Assembly (NCBI GenBank): GCA_047495785.1
Contig: JBLDXI010000040.1
Coordinates: forward strand, 124,001 to 188,000
Origin: Lepidodermella squamata
Taxonomy: Eukaryota; Gastrotricha
Direction of reading: 5' to 3'
Length of the DNA stretch: 64,000 nt
Every line of letters begins with the position of its first letter. Within the stretch, counting starts at the first letter, position 1. Shown piece by piece: positions 33,858 to 43,411 of this stretch. The notes under the pieces were generated by a model, which saw only the letters and a program-made list of their open reading frames with translations, had not been told where the DNA came from and did no database searches. The translations under genes and the position numbers were made by a program.

Positions 33858-34663
33858 TCAAGTTTTCGGGTTACAATAACAGCAAAACCACTTCAGCTTT
33901 ACGATTGACTGAAATTGCGAGAACTCGCGATTGGTCAGCAATGAACAAGTTTTGTGAAAATACATATGGCAACAAGAGCACTCAATAGACAATTGTTCTT
34001 TTCGCGAATTAGGGTGGCTAAGATCTGAGAGACAGGCTCCGCAAGGCCATTGATATTTCAACTTTTTTGAGATAGATACAGGAAAATGCCGACATGACCG
34101 TTTGGTGAAATTTTGAAGAACGTTTGATGACGCTGGACGGCGCCTATTGAAGGAGCCTAGGTCTCGATGTAGCAGCTGCCTTATGAAATCCTGAATCCGA
34201 TCAAGGCTTGGAGTCGTTAAGAACGGGTTGTTTTCATTCATGGCTGACAACTCTTCGTGTATTTTCGAAGCTGTTTTTAGCCTGAAGTTTTCTTCTATAA
34301 ACGCCTTACTGCCAACTGACATTCGAGAGATTTGGTATGGTAATGGATGAGTTGGATGGCTATTAGCAGAGCGTTGGAATATCATTTCTCCGTTATCATA
34401 AATCGTCAATAAGGCCGTAGATCGACACTTCTCACTCGTTGTTTCGGCTAAGAACCTCCCATACCCCCTACAGCGAAAATAAAAAGAACGTCTTCCAGAA
34501 CCTGAAAAAGACTTATTATAATTAATCGAATATATCACATGTCCTGATTCTCACCAAGTTTTCTGGAATAGGTGAATTGAAGTTCTGGATAATTATCTTG
34601 TATATACTTCTTAGCAGCTAGAATTGAAGCACCAGCAGCAAATTTTACTTGGATTACATGCAT
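33858..34663 (-). CDS. FLYWCH-like plus PHD zinc-finger protein
   Basis: Minus-strand exons 34555-34663 and 33858-34501 join G|GT to give 250 residues starting MHVIQVKFAAG. The N-terminal third (residues ~30-90) fits a FLYWCH-type finger: FxxSRKLG...RRSFYFRC, a second cysteine in KCRSTALLT, and a closing HPTH. The C-terminal 70 residues read as a PHD finger: CGAC, IECSCC, MYFHKTC and WFCCYC give the Cys4-His-Cys3 order with the usual tryptophan. The FLYWCH+PHD combination is typical of genes derived from, or associated with, MULE-type DNA transposons in invertebrates; no transposase domain is present, so this is either a domesticated regulator or an element's accessory gene. Confidence 0.65.
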
Positions 34664-34753
34664 TTCGATTCAAGTAGTATTAATCATCCCTAGAAACTAA
34701 GAAGATGTGACAGGCGCAAAGAAGCCGTGCGCAAAAAGCATTAGCAAAAAAAT

Positions 34754-35405
34754 CGCCGTTTCAGATTCCAGACGCTATGAAATGCTTCCCAAGCAATTGC
34801 TTCCAAAGCAACTGCTTCCCAATCACTGCTCTAGAAGCAAAGTGCTTCCCAAGCAGGTAAATAAACATGGCGTAACAATCACTGCTTCAGAAGCAGTTGC
34901 TTCCAAAGCAAATGCTTCCCAAGCAGAGTTTCGCGATTTTTCACCGATGAGCCACAAAAGTAACAAGTAATGGGAAATCGCAAGTAAAGCCGAAAATTGG
35001 ATTGTTAAATTCCGAGCTAATGCTTCTCGGTCAAACTCATCTTTCGCCCTGGGTACTAGCCGCCCTCCATTCAGATGTGAAATAAAACAAATTTTTCATT
35101 AGCTTTTTATGTTACCATTGAATTCCTTGATCGATCGGTTGATTGATCATGCAACGGATCCTTGCTCTGAGGGGCCTACAACCCGCGGTAACAGGGCTAA
35201 ATAGTGAATTTCCTAAAAATTCAGCTTGCTTGAAAAGTAGTGCTTCCCAATCAATTGCTTGGGAATCAGTTGCTGGGGAAGCAGTTGATTGGGAAGCAAT
35301 TACTTGGGAAGCAGTGCTCTGTAAGCGTGCTGCTTGGGAAGCAGTTGCTTTGGAAGCAATTGCTTGGGAAGCATTTCATAGCGTCTGGAATTTGAAACGG
35401 CAAAA
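34754..35405. mobile_element. Foldback-like element built from GCTTCCCAAGCA repeats
   Basis: The left arm (34754-34930) and right arm (35225-35405) are inverse to each other, with a long match spanning CCAGACGCTATGAAATGCTT and the following GCTTCCCAAGCAATTGCTTC block. Both arms consist of many 10-12 base units of GCTTCCCAAGCA type, themselves near-palindromic. Outer boundaries are uncertain; CAAAAA-rich sequence continues the symmetry loosely on both sides. No transposase. Confidence 0.65.
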
Positions 35406-35454
35406 AATCAGCAAAAAGATCAGGAAAGTTGGAGGGCGCCACAACAGCCTATAA

Positions 35455-36119
35455 TCAGTGGCTTTTCCACTCACTCAGCGAAGCCTACAAACGCCGTCGT
35501 AGCAAGAAAGCTACCAGAAGACTTATTTGGAGAATGATTTACAAAAGTAGAGAATATTTACATGAGGTAATTCCACGGAGCCAAAAATAGAGTATTATTT
35601 AACGCCGGAACTATAAGACACTACTATACTTCCAGAACTATAAGAAAATAAAGTGTATTATCATCGGCTTGACTAGCGACGAGGGTGCATCGGGGTCTCA
35701 GGATCCCTGCTGCACGTCCACATGGTTTTAGCCGGGTGGACCAGTCGTTTGCCTGGCACATTCACCCATCGCAATCGCAGGAGAACTTCATCAGGACTGA
35801 CGTCGAGAACGGCACGAACGGCTTCGTTTTGCGCGTGTTGAAGACGATCCAGCTGGGTCTTGCAACCTTGATCGATGACGGCGTCGCAGTAGTTGAACTT
35901 CGACCCATCAATTCATTTTTAGAAGCTTTTTAATCTTGAAGTTTATAATTTCTCTTTCAAAATGAATATCAAAATCTTTCAAGTTATGAATGTAAAATTA
36001 CATTTTACCAGATTTTTATTCTCTAATAAGGGCCTTGACAGAACAAAAGCTTCCTTTGTCAATCATCCACTTTTGGCGCGCTTCGTCTTGCGTTCATTTT
36101 TTCGACTCCTTGTTGCAAA
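35455..36119. other. No supported gene
   Basis: Short open stretches only, including 35685-35933, which begins with CGGGGTCTCAGGATCCCTGC and has no recognised domain. The last 60 bases are the 5' UTR/promoter of the next gene; no TATA box is obvious. Confidence 0.35.
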
Positions 36120-37794
36120 ATGAATGCTACGACATATTATCTGATATTAATTATCGCCATCTATGCTCATGTCGATGGAAAAATTGAAAAACGCACGGTG
36201 AAACTATCTCCTGTTTTGGAGAACCCTCTTGCTGATGCGCCAGATATCGACTGGGAAAATGTGACGGATGGGTTTTTTACCGGGCCAGTAAATACCGAGT
36301 GTGAGACAGTAGCTTACATTTGGGGTAAGTATTTGGATTCATTTTCGAACATTGATCGCTAAAAAACATGTTTTTCTCTAAAGAGGGGCATTACTATCTT
36401 GGAAAACTTATGGCTGTAAAAACGGGCAAAGATAAACGAGACTGTGGAGATAAGGTGAGCCCTTTAACCTGACTTAAACATCATTGGGTTCGTTTTCATG
36501 ACTCAGATCATCAAAGATATGAAGGAGGTTGTCAAAAAAACATTTCCTCTCACTGCAGATGATTTGGTGAGCAAATTATTTTAGTGAACATGAGTTAACT
36601 CAAGTGAATTTTATTGTTAGAAATCCTACACTTTCCGGATTCTTGTATGTATCAATCCCTCTTATGAAACTGCCTGCAAAGAGGGAGCTGATATTTTGGC
36701 TTGTATGAAGGTTATTTAATTGCTTAATCTTTCAATTTGATGAATTTCTATTAAAAGGCCTTTGACGAGAAGAATACTGGAAACTTACTCCCTGGATTGG
36801 TATGTAATAAGCATTTTTCCAGAGCAGTTTGCTCATTTGATTTATTCTCAGATATCCATAGCTTACTTTATCGACTTCGCTGAGGACACAAGCTGCATGC
36901 TGCGTAGCTATTCGAAGGTGTGGCTTACTCAAACGCTATGGGATCTCAGTGTTTCCGTTCCGGTGAGAGAAATGTTCACAAACTGGATACCAAGTTTAGT
37001 CAGGGCCATTTCTCTGGCTTATACCCCTATTCAATCCACGCTTGAATATTTTGCGAAAAAATCCACCCTGGTCCGGGAAGTTTTAGCTCAGGTACGTTTC
37101 TGGCAAACGATGATCATAATTTTGACTTTAATTGTCTTAGATTTCAATTTTTATCATCAGAAGTCCGAATTTTTCAGCCTATCAGTGCTATTTCTACATC
37201 GTGGTAGCTTTGTATCTATTATACCAATATTACTACTCGGGATCAGATTCTATGCGAAACAGGCTACTAATGCAACTAATGCTACTGGCGGTCTGCGGTG
37301 CCTTGGAATTAGTTGTAACAAGCTATGCAACCGAGATAAAGATTTATGACACGGTCATAGTAACCCAATTTGTCGCTCTATCGCTGCGTTATTTATATGT
37401 GAGCGAGCTATATCTTAACCGACCTCTGATGTGGTATTTATCTCTCATTTACATCTTATCTTTTTTGGCTGTTGCGCGCATGATTGAGAAATACATGAAT
37501 AGAGAAGATGGTGGTGGTGGTGGTGTGACAAACGATTCAGACCGTGAGGTTATTGCTACTAATAAAATTGAGCCCATAGTTAATTTGAAAACTACTGAAA
37601 CAAGTAGCAGACTAGCCTCCGATCCATCTTCGTCTGTCTTGCGATCTGGAAGAAGAATCGTCCATAGCGAAAGCAGTCGTGTCATTGCCGAAGAAAAACG
37701 TGACGTGGGCAACAATGAATCGTCATCTAAGAGCGAAGAAAGTCGTTCAAGTATTATTCAGCCTTTGATCAATCGCTTTCGGCCATTTCGATAG
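36120..37794 (+). CDS. Multi-pass membrane protein, possible KAR5/GEX1/Brambleberry karyogamy family
   Basis: Exons 36120-36324, 36384-36454, 36507-36566, 36621-36710, 36758-36799, 36852-37091, 37186-37794, in phase, 438 residues. A signal peptide (YYLILIIAIYAHVDG) precedes a ~300-residue ectodomain with seven or so cysteines (TECETVAYIW, RDCGDK, LVCINPSYETAC, LACMK, SCMLR), then membrane segments YFYIVVALYLL, LLMQLMLLAVCGALELV and MWYLSLIYILSFLAVARMI, and a Ser-rich charged tail. Cysteine ectodomain, long helical spacer and the FYxxVAL...R.RLLxxLxLLxxxxLE pattern recall nuclear-fusion proteins of the KAR5/GEX1/Brambleberry group; this is a pattern judgement. The exon 7 acceptor (37185 versus about 37177 with a shifted donor) is uncertain. 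The next gene, 374 bases on, is also a nuclear-envelope protein. Confidence 0.6.
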
Positions 37795-38167
37795 TATAGA
37801 TCTTGCTACTTTAACCAGCAACAAGGAACTCTTTAGCAAGGAACTCTAGCATGTTGTAGGTAACCTAAGGAAATCTCCGCCTCTGGCTTTTTATTGATAA
37901 TTGATATTGATATTTGATATTGCAAAATATTGCGTTTTATTAGTAGTCCTTTAACTCTTGTGCGCGAATCTAGCCAATTAATTATTATTTTGTGGTTATC
38001 ATCTTCATTTTTCCTTTTTGCACGCCTTCTAAGAATGTAAATTCACTGTCAATTATAATAAAATACAAGTGTGATCTATTATTTGATAATTATAGCTACC
38101 CACAACTAAGAAATAAATGTTTACTTTTCTAAATTTCTCTCACATTTTAGTCAGTTTTATTTATCGT

Positions 38168-39672
38168 ATGGCATACCGCAAATTTCACGCAGAGTTTAAT
38201 GTTCTAACGATAATTTGGAGCTCAGCAATTCTATCTGAGGCATTCTGTTTAACAACCAACAACTGCGAAAATTTCGAAGAAATTAGTGTTCCGCCGTGGG
38301 CCCTCGTTGAGGATGGGGCATACCAGATTTCCTTTTCAGACTATTCGCCGCCGATCCCTTCTCAAGTGTGCTTAACTAAGTCGGAATTATGGCAACTTAA
38401 TTATTTATTTTGGATAAACAAGGTAAGGTTTTGGTTTGCCTTTTGGATATTTAATGAAAAACTTTATGCCAGTACCGAATAATACCAGCATCAATACAAG
38501 ATGTGGCTAAATTGGAGATTTATACTGGCAACGATTGCTCTGAAAAGCTCGCTGCTAGATGCTGTGCAGTAACTGCAAACCGTCGTTCGCCCGGCATTCT
38601 TCAGATTATGTCACTATTTCTACCAAGCTTATTTGATGCATCAGACGAGGACGATAAAGATGCCTTCGAGACGGCGCTTGTGTCGGCCTTTGATTACTAC
38701 AGCATTGCTATATGCCCCTTGAATTCGACTGTCGATCTGCAATTGGCTGAAAGTTATTTTGATTTTAATAATTTCATTGTCACGCTAACAGGTGTTCTAA
38801 TGGTTGTAGCATCGAAATGGCTAACTGAAACGAATCTAGCTTATTATAGTTTTTGTTCGATGAGCGGAAGTTTAGCGGGGATAGCTGCTGCGTTTTATTT
38901 TATATCACAATTGTACAATACTAAAAGGCCTGTTGCCTATGTGTTGCTGTCATTTATCGCTGGATCATATGCCTCTTTTGAATACCTAAATTATACGATT
39001 GATAATGCACATAATATTTTATACGCCTTAATATTTTTGTGTTCTTGCTCTGCGTTTGTTATTTCTTGGATAAACGGTCCTTTGGTCTCGAGTAGGCCGA
39101 AAATGGCGATAAACGTTGTTTTGATCATAACGGGCTTTTTTTTAATATATTACGGAACCTCATTCAAGCCACAACATACAGCGTTATTTTTCGTGCCAAG
39201 TTTTACCTTTTTAGTTTATTCCAGCTTAAAGAATACAATTTATATGAGCCTAGCCCTAATAACTGGAAAAAAATCCGTGGAGACTGGCCCTGGAGTTGCC
39301 GTAGTTGGGAATGGTCTTGACGATGCGATAGTTGGCGCTAGCCCCAAATCTAAAGCCCCTACAGCTGTAGAGACTGAACAAGTTCCCAGCGTGGTAGCTG
39401 TAGGTCTTGCAGGAGAAGGCAGAATAGATACGCCGCCTACCAGACTCATTGCTTTTCCTTATATTTCTGAAGCAGAATTTGAGTATCAAAGTATACAATA
39501 TACCGCTGAACAGCTAACTGCCTTGCGCAATTTTGCTACCGCTAATATGGCAACCGTAGTTGCTAGGATAACCCATCTTCGTCAATTTATGGCATTTCTA
39601 ACCGGAGTTAATTTATATGTAGTTAGACAGGAAGCCCAGCCGTCCGCCCAGGCAAATGATGTTGTGCAATGA
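38168..39672 (+). CDS. Nuclear envelope integral membrane protein (NEMP/TMEM194 family)
   Basis: Exons 38168-38422 and 38473-39672 (50-base intron, phase 0; acceptor TATGCCAG), 484 residues. Signal-like N-terminus (VLTIIWSSAILSEAFC), Cys-containing ectodomain (~45-210), then five or six membrane helices including FIVTLTGVLMVVASKWL, VAYVLLSFIAGSYASFEYL, NILYALIFLCSCSAFVISWI and MAINVVLIITGFFLIYYG. The cytoplasmic or nucleoplasmic C-terminus carries the family signature: PYISEAEFEYQ, then TAEQLTALRNF, then VARITHLRQFMAFLTG, matching the LLTEEEYExQ...LxxLRxFC...VSRIxxPxRFxxFxxG tail of NEMP proteins. NEMPs stiffen the nuclear envelope and are needed for fertility. A longer start at 38117 is open, but CTCACATTTTAG before 38153 looks like a 5' UTR acceptor. 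Confidence 0.75.
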
Positions 39673-40204
39673 CGAACATTATTATAATCTCACATGAATA
39701 TGATTTATAATGCCATTATGATGAAGGTCCCGCAATATTTTTTGCATGCAATCTTTGGACTTCCTCAATGTTCTTGCGTTACCTATAAAACCGAAAACAA
39801 CTACAGTGCAAGTCGTCTAAATCGGACTCGGGTCGCGCTCGGGTCGCTCGGGTCGCTCGGGTTGCGAATTCCAGACTCCCAAAATCCGTCAGGTTTATAC
39901 CACCAGACCGGTTGAGAATGAAGTCCACACTTTTGGACTCAAAAACTTCCGGTTTAGACAACTTTCACTGTATATTATAAATATTATACCGATCTCATCT
40001 CACAATAAAATTATATTGTATAAGCTAGAAAGTATTTTTTATAAAAGTTTTCTTATATTTCTTATTGCTTCTTTGTTTATTTCTCCGTTTTCCGTACATT
40101 AACCAACAATTAAACCGTTAAACAACTCCGTTAAAAAGTGTGATGTGCATTTCAGCTATTTAAATTTATTCTAACTTTAGTCGATTAATTTTTTGAGAAT
40201 ATTT
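39673..40204. other. Intergenic, CTCGGGTCG microrepeat
   Basis: Contains four near-copies of CTCGGGTCG at 39828-39862 and otherwise AT-rich sequence. No exon. CTTTAG at about 40180, 25 bases before the next ATG, may be a 5' UTR acceptor. Confidence 0.4.
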
Positions 40205-40543
40205 ATGGCCACAACGACTTGTCGGGAGGCAACGATTGAGGAGATTGAACGTTGCCGTTTATTCAATCTCGATTGTTCGGGTCTATGCCCCGCCTTTAAC
40301 CCGACAACGTCGCCAGCCAACAATGTGCCGCCTGGCCTTTCAACCCCGATGTTGATTGGTCTAATATGCGGGGGGGTAGTGCTTTTGTTAGCAGTCGTGG
40401 CCGCGACAGGGGCTGTAATCGTCATTTGTCGGCGCAGGCGTCGTTATGCCCCTATCGATCAACATCATCAATCTACAATTCAATTGTGCTTGTTCGCGTC
40501 GAACGAACAAGGCGCTGCCGATGAGAATGCTGTAACAGCCTGA
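40205..40543 (+). CDS. Short single-pass membrane protein, Cys-rich N-terminus (family member 1)
   Basis: 112 residues, single exon. No cleavable signal; the N-terminus has four cysteines (TTTCREATIEEIERCRLF, LDCSGLC), then a Thr/Pro/Asn linker, one membrane helix (~50-77, IGLICGGVVLLLAVVAATG), CRRRRRY stop-transfer, and the tail LCLFASNE. Five arginines after the helix predict the N-terminus outside (type III). Paralogous to 42299-42628 (same CRRRRR/LCLFASNE tail) and, more distantly, 42932-43282. Function unknown. Confidence 0.7.
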   Translation: MATTTCREATIEEIERCRLFNLDCSGLCPAFNPTTSPANNVPPGLSTPMLIGLICGGVVLLLAVVAATGAVIVICRRRRRYAPIDQHHQSTIQLCLFASNEQGAADENAVTA

Positions 40544-40760
40544 TCAAAACATCGACTTTGTTTTTACCTAGTTTTTTATGGCCTTGCCTGTTACTTGCCT
40601 GTAACTTAACAATAATTTTTCGAAGAATTGATTGTTCCTTAATTCGTGCAAAAAATGATATATATTATTGAAATATTATTATAAATATTATTAAACCATA
40701 AATAATTGAATTATTTTCGTTTTTTTAGATATTACATTCAATCTCGTATTACATTCTCAA

Positions 40761-41040
40761 ATGCCTTGCGTGTCATTTAGTTTTGACGACCTGGTAAAAT
40801 GCCGCCTTGAATTGTGAGACAACTGTGATAATTTCTGCAATGGGGCGACTCCCATCACAGAGCCTGGTGTTTCCACCACGTCCGGCGCAGTAACCTCGCC
40901 TAGCCTGACTTCTAGCCTGGTTTCTACCACAACACCCACCACACCCGCTGCCGATACGCCGAAAACTGACGAAAAATCTATTGGTCGTTTTTGTCGTTTC
41001 AACTTCCACTGCTACTTCCCCTGCAATTGTAAACTTTGGT
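40761..41040 (+). pseudogene. Decayed member of the short Cys-rich membrane-protein family
   Basis: Starts MPCVSFSFDDLVKCRLEL, matching the start of the gene at 42932 (MADCVPFSEDAVIKCRLEL), followed at codon 19 by TGA (40815-40817). The Thr/Ser linker and DTPKTD block still align. After it, the membrane helix is out of frame. One nonsense codon plus at least one frameshift. Confidence 0.75.
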
Positions 41041-41129
41041 TACCTGAGTCAACAGAGATGAAATCTCTCTCTCTCTCTCGTTTTTATCGAAATCATGAGC
41101 ATGAAATCACGAAGTTCATGTTCAAGTCA

Positions 41130-41388
41130 TGTTCAACTCCTGGGAGTTCCTGTTCTACTAGTCAAATTGAAAATCGCACAGAGCGTAAAATGCGAGCTTG
41201 GGTGCAATCACCGCGCTTCATCGAATCAAGAAGGGAGTTCCTGTTCTAGTCAAATTGATAGTCACAGAGAGCGTAAAATGCGAGCTTGGGTTCAATCACC
41301 ACGCTTCATCGAATCAAGAAGAGAGTTCCTGTTCAAGTCTGACTGATAGTCACACATGCCGTAAAAGGCGAGCTTGGTTTTTGTATCA
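41130..41388. repeat. 88-bp minisatellite, about 2.9 units
   Basis: GTAAAA in AGCGTAAAATGCGAGCTTGG recurs at 41185, 41273 and 41361, exactly 88 bases apart. The first two units are nearly identical, the third is truncated and more diverged. No coding role supported (88 is not a multiple of three). Confidence 0.75.
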
Positions 41389-41399
41389 GTATTAGTCTG

Positions 41400-42298
41400 A
41401 TTTAGTCTTCCTCATTGTGTTGGAAAAGAAAAAAAATTAGTCGGTATAATCGAATTCAGAAACTCAGATGTACTCGATGTGTTAGATAAACGGAATTTCC
41501 ATGGCCAATCGGAGACATTTCCGCAATCCGATATACTACAGGATTTGTGCCCAATTTTCAGATTTCTTCACCGGGGCCAGTGATGCGCGAAAACATTAGC
41601 GGCTGATGTGGAGAAAACGTCTTTTCTTTGCGCTTATAAAGCCCCGCTTGAATTCCTCAACTGCTTCGACAACTGTCGCGTTTCATGACAACTGTCATGT
41701 GGAGAACCAGGCCAGACTATTCCAAGTCCTGACTTCGGCCGGACTTCGGAATTTTTAGTAGTCCAGTCAGTAGCTTCGTCCAAAACGCGTCTGCATATTA
41801 CGCGTCAGCTTCGTCCTTTTCGTCCGGCTACGAGAAGTTCAGTAGTTCAGCTTGCCAGGAGTTTGCCAAGGTTTCGATTCTCTAAACGAAAAATCGATTC
41901 CATGTGACAAGCATCACAGGTCTGGATATGCTTTTGTATGCAATTTTGATGGTAGAATTGTTTCCGCATTTTTGAAAATGGAATAAGTTCGCGCAGTTGA
42001 TTTATAACATGCGAGAACAACGGCCGTGAATACACATACACTTCTCAAAGATTGAAATAGCGGACGGAACCCAGCTCAATTTGGAGCTTAAGAATTTATA
42101 GAAAAATAGCTTCTATAGAAAAATGTAAGGGCCGAAAAGTGTGCACTTGGAGAATGCGAGGGACTAGAAAATCGAATGGACTGAGTGATCGTGATTTACG
42201 AAAAATTGAAATTGCTTGCATATTTAAATTTATCGAATCGAATCAAATTTGTGTTAAATAATTGCATTCATTAAATTTTAGTGTTTAATTTTTCTAAA
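41400..42298. other. No supported gene
   Basis: AT-rich intergenic DNA with scattered short frames. The 60 bases before 42299 are AT-rich 5' UTR ending TTTTAGTGTTTAATT, possibly a UTR splice acceptor. Confidence 0.35.
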
Positions 42299-42628
42299 AT
42301 GACCTGCATTCCACCGTCCGCTGAAGCCTACGAGAGGTGTCGATTGTTGCATGTCGACTGCAACATTTGTCCGCCATCAACAACCACCTCGGTTACAACC
42401 ACTTCCTCAAACCCCTTGCCGCCTTCTCCAGCTGAGACGGGATTGTCAAAGCTGGAAATTGGTCTTCTTTCAGCGGGGATCGTCACAGCAGTGATTGTTA
42501 TCATTATATCCATTGTTGCTATTATCTTTATTCGCCGTCGAAGGCGTTATTCTCGACTCGAAAGCCTTCCGCTTTGCTTGTTCGCCTCTAACGAAGAGGC
42601 CGATGGAAATGCCGAAATTACGGCATAA
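42299..42628 (+). CDS. Short single-pass membrane protein, Cys-rich N-terminus (family member 2)
   Basis: 109 residues, single exon, starting MTCIPPSAEAYERCRLLHVD. Four N-terminal cysteines (C3, C14, C21, C24), Thr/Ser/Pro stalk, membrane helix LLSAGIVTAVIVIIISIVAI, then FIRRRRRY and the tail LPLCLFASNEEADGNAEITA. Both termini match family member 1. The conserved LCLFASNE tail is the best candidate for a cytosolic interaction motif. Function unknown. Confidence 0.7.
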   Translation: MTCIPPSAEAYERCRLLHVDCNICPPSTTTSVTTTSSNPLPPSPAETGLSKLEIGLLSAGIVTAVIVIIISIVAIIFIRRRRRYSRLESLPLCLFASNEEADGNAEITA

Positions 42629-42639
42629 TATTCTTAGTT

Positions 42640-42835
42640 TATTACTTTGTACTTGCCATATTATCAAGTCATATTACTTGACATAATATCTTGCCATATT
42701 TCTTTGTCTTGCCATTATATTATGTTGTATCTTGCCATATAATATAGTATTGCAATAATATTATAATCTTGCCATATTACTTGCCATCTGGCAAATATGG
42801 CAAATACTTGCCATATTATTTGCCGCCGTATATAA
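42640..42835. repeat. CTTGCCATATT interspersed repeats
   Basis: CTTGCCATAT or close variants occur about seven times in under 200 bases, with one inverted GGCAAATATGGCAAAT at 42788-42803. Lies in the 3' region of family member 2. Looks like a decayed AT-rich minisatellite. Confidence 0.6.
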
Positions 42836-42931
42836 TGTGTATAATGTTAATTTTATTATTTCATTCGGTATTAAATGATCTATCGATAAACTTTCTGCCT
42901 GTTTCCTTTTAGAAATTAAAAAATTATTATT

Positions 42932-43282
42932 ATGGCCGATTGTGTCCCGTTTAGCGAGGATGCTGTAATAAAATGCCGCCTTGAATTGAGTGCCAGCAGT
43001 TGTGTATTCTGCGACACGACTTCTACGACTGGCACCTCCATTACTTCTTCTACCACGCACGCTAGCGATACGCCGAAAACTGACGTTTTGATTACAGTTT
43101 CAGTTGTCCTATCGGTGATCGCGATAGTTGGTGTCGCTATTCTGGGATTCAAGTTCCAGAAGGTGATACGCTGGCTTCAAACTGTAATTAGCCGAAGTCG
43201 GCGAGGTTTGGAACGGCTGCATATATACCGAGTTGACGGGCGTATAATTGACACGATCGAGCTGCCTGAAGATAGCTTGTAG
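42932..43282 (+). CDS. Short single-pass membrane protein, Cys-rich N-terminus (family member 3)
   Basis: 116 residues. The N-terminus CVPFSEDAVIKCRLEL... then CVFC matches the Cys spacing of members 1 and 2 and the pseudogene at 40761. Thr/Ser stalk, DTPKTD, then one membrane helix (VLITVSVVLSVIAIVGVAI). The cytosolic tail differs from the other members (FKFQKVIRWLQTVISRSRRG, ending in IDTIELPEDSL), suggesting exchange of the C-terminus. Function unknown. Confidence 0.65.
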   Translation: MADCVPFSEDAVIKCRLELSASSCVFCDTTSTTGTSITSSTTHASDTPKTDVLITVSVVLSVIAIVGVAILGFKFQKVIRWLQTVISRSRRGLERLHIYRVDGRIIDTIELPEDSL

Positions 43283-43411
43283 AATTTTTTTTAATTATTC
43301 TGCTCATATCTGCATAATATTTCTTGATCATTCGATTCATTCAATGATACATCTTGGTTATTTCAAATATACTAGCAAAATCATTAAAATATTAGCGAGT
43401 TACTGATTATT

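Noticed and set aside
35685-35933. 82-codon frame before the karyogamy-like gene
   Set aside because: No domain, no splice continuity to the next gene, and no clear promoter.
39828-39870. CTCGGGTCG tandem block as a regulatory array
   Set aside because: Only about four imperfect units; best regarded as a microrepeat.
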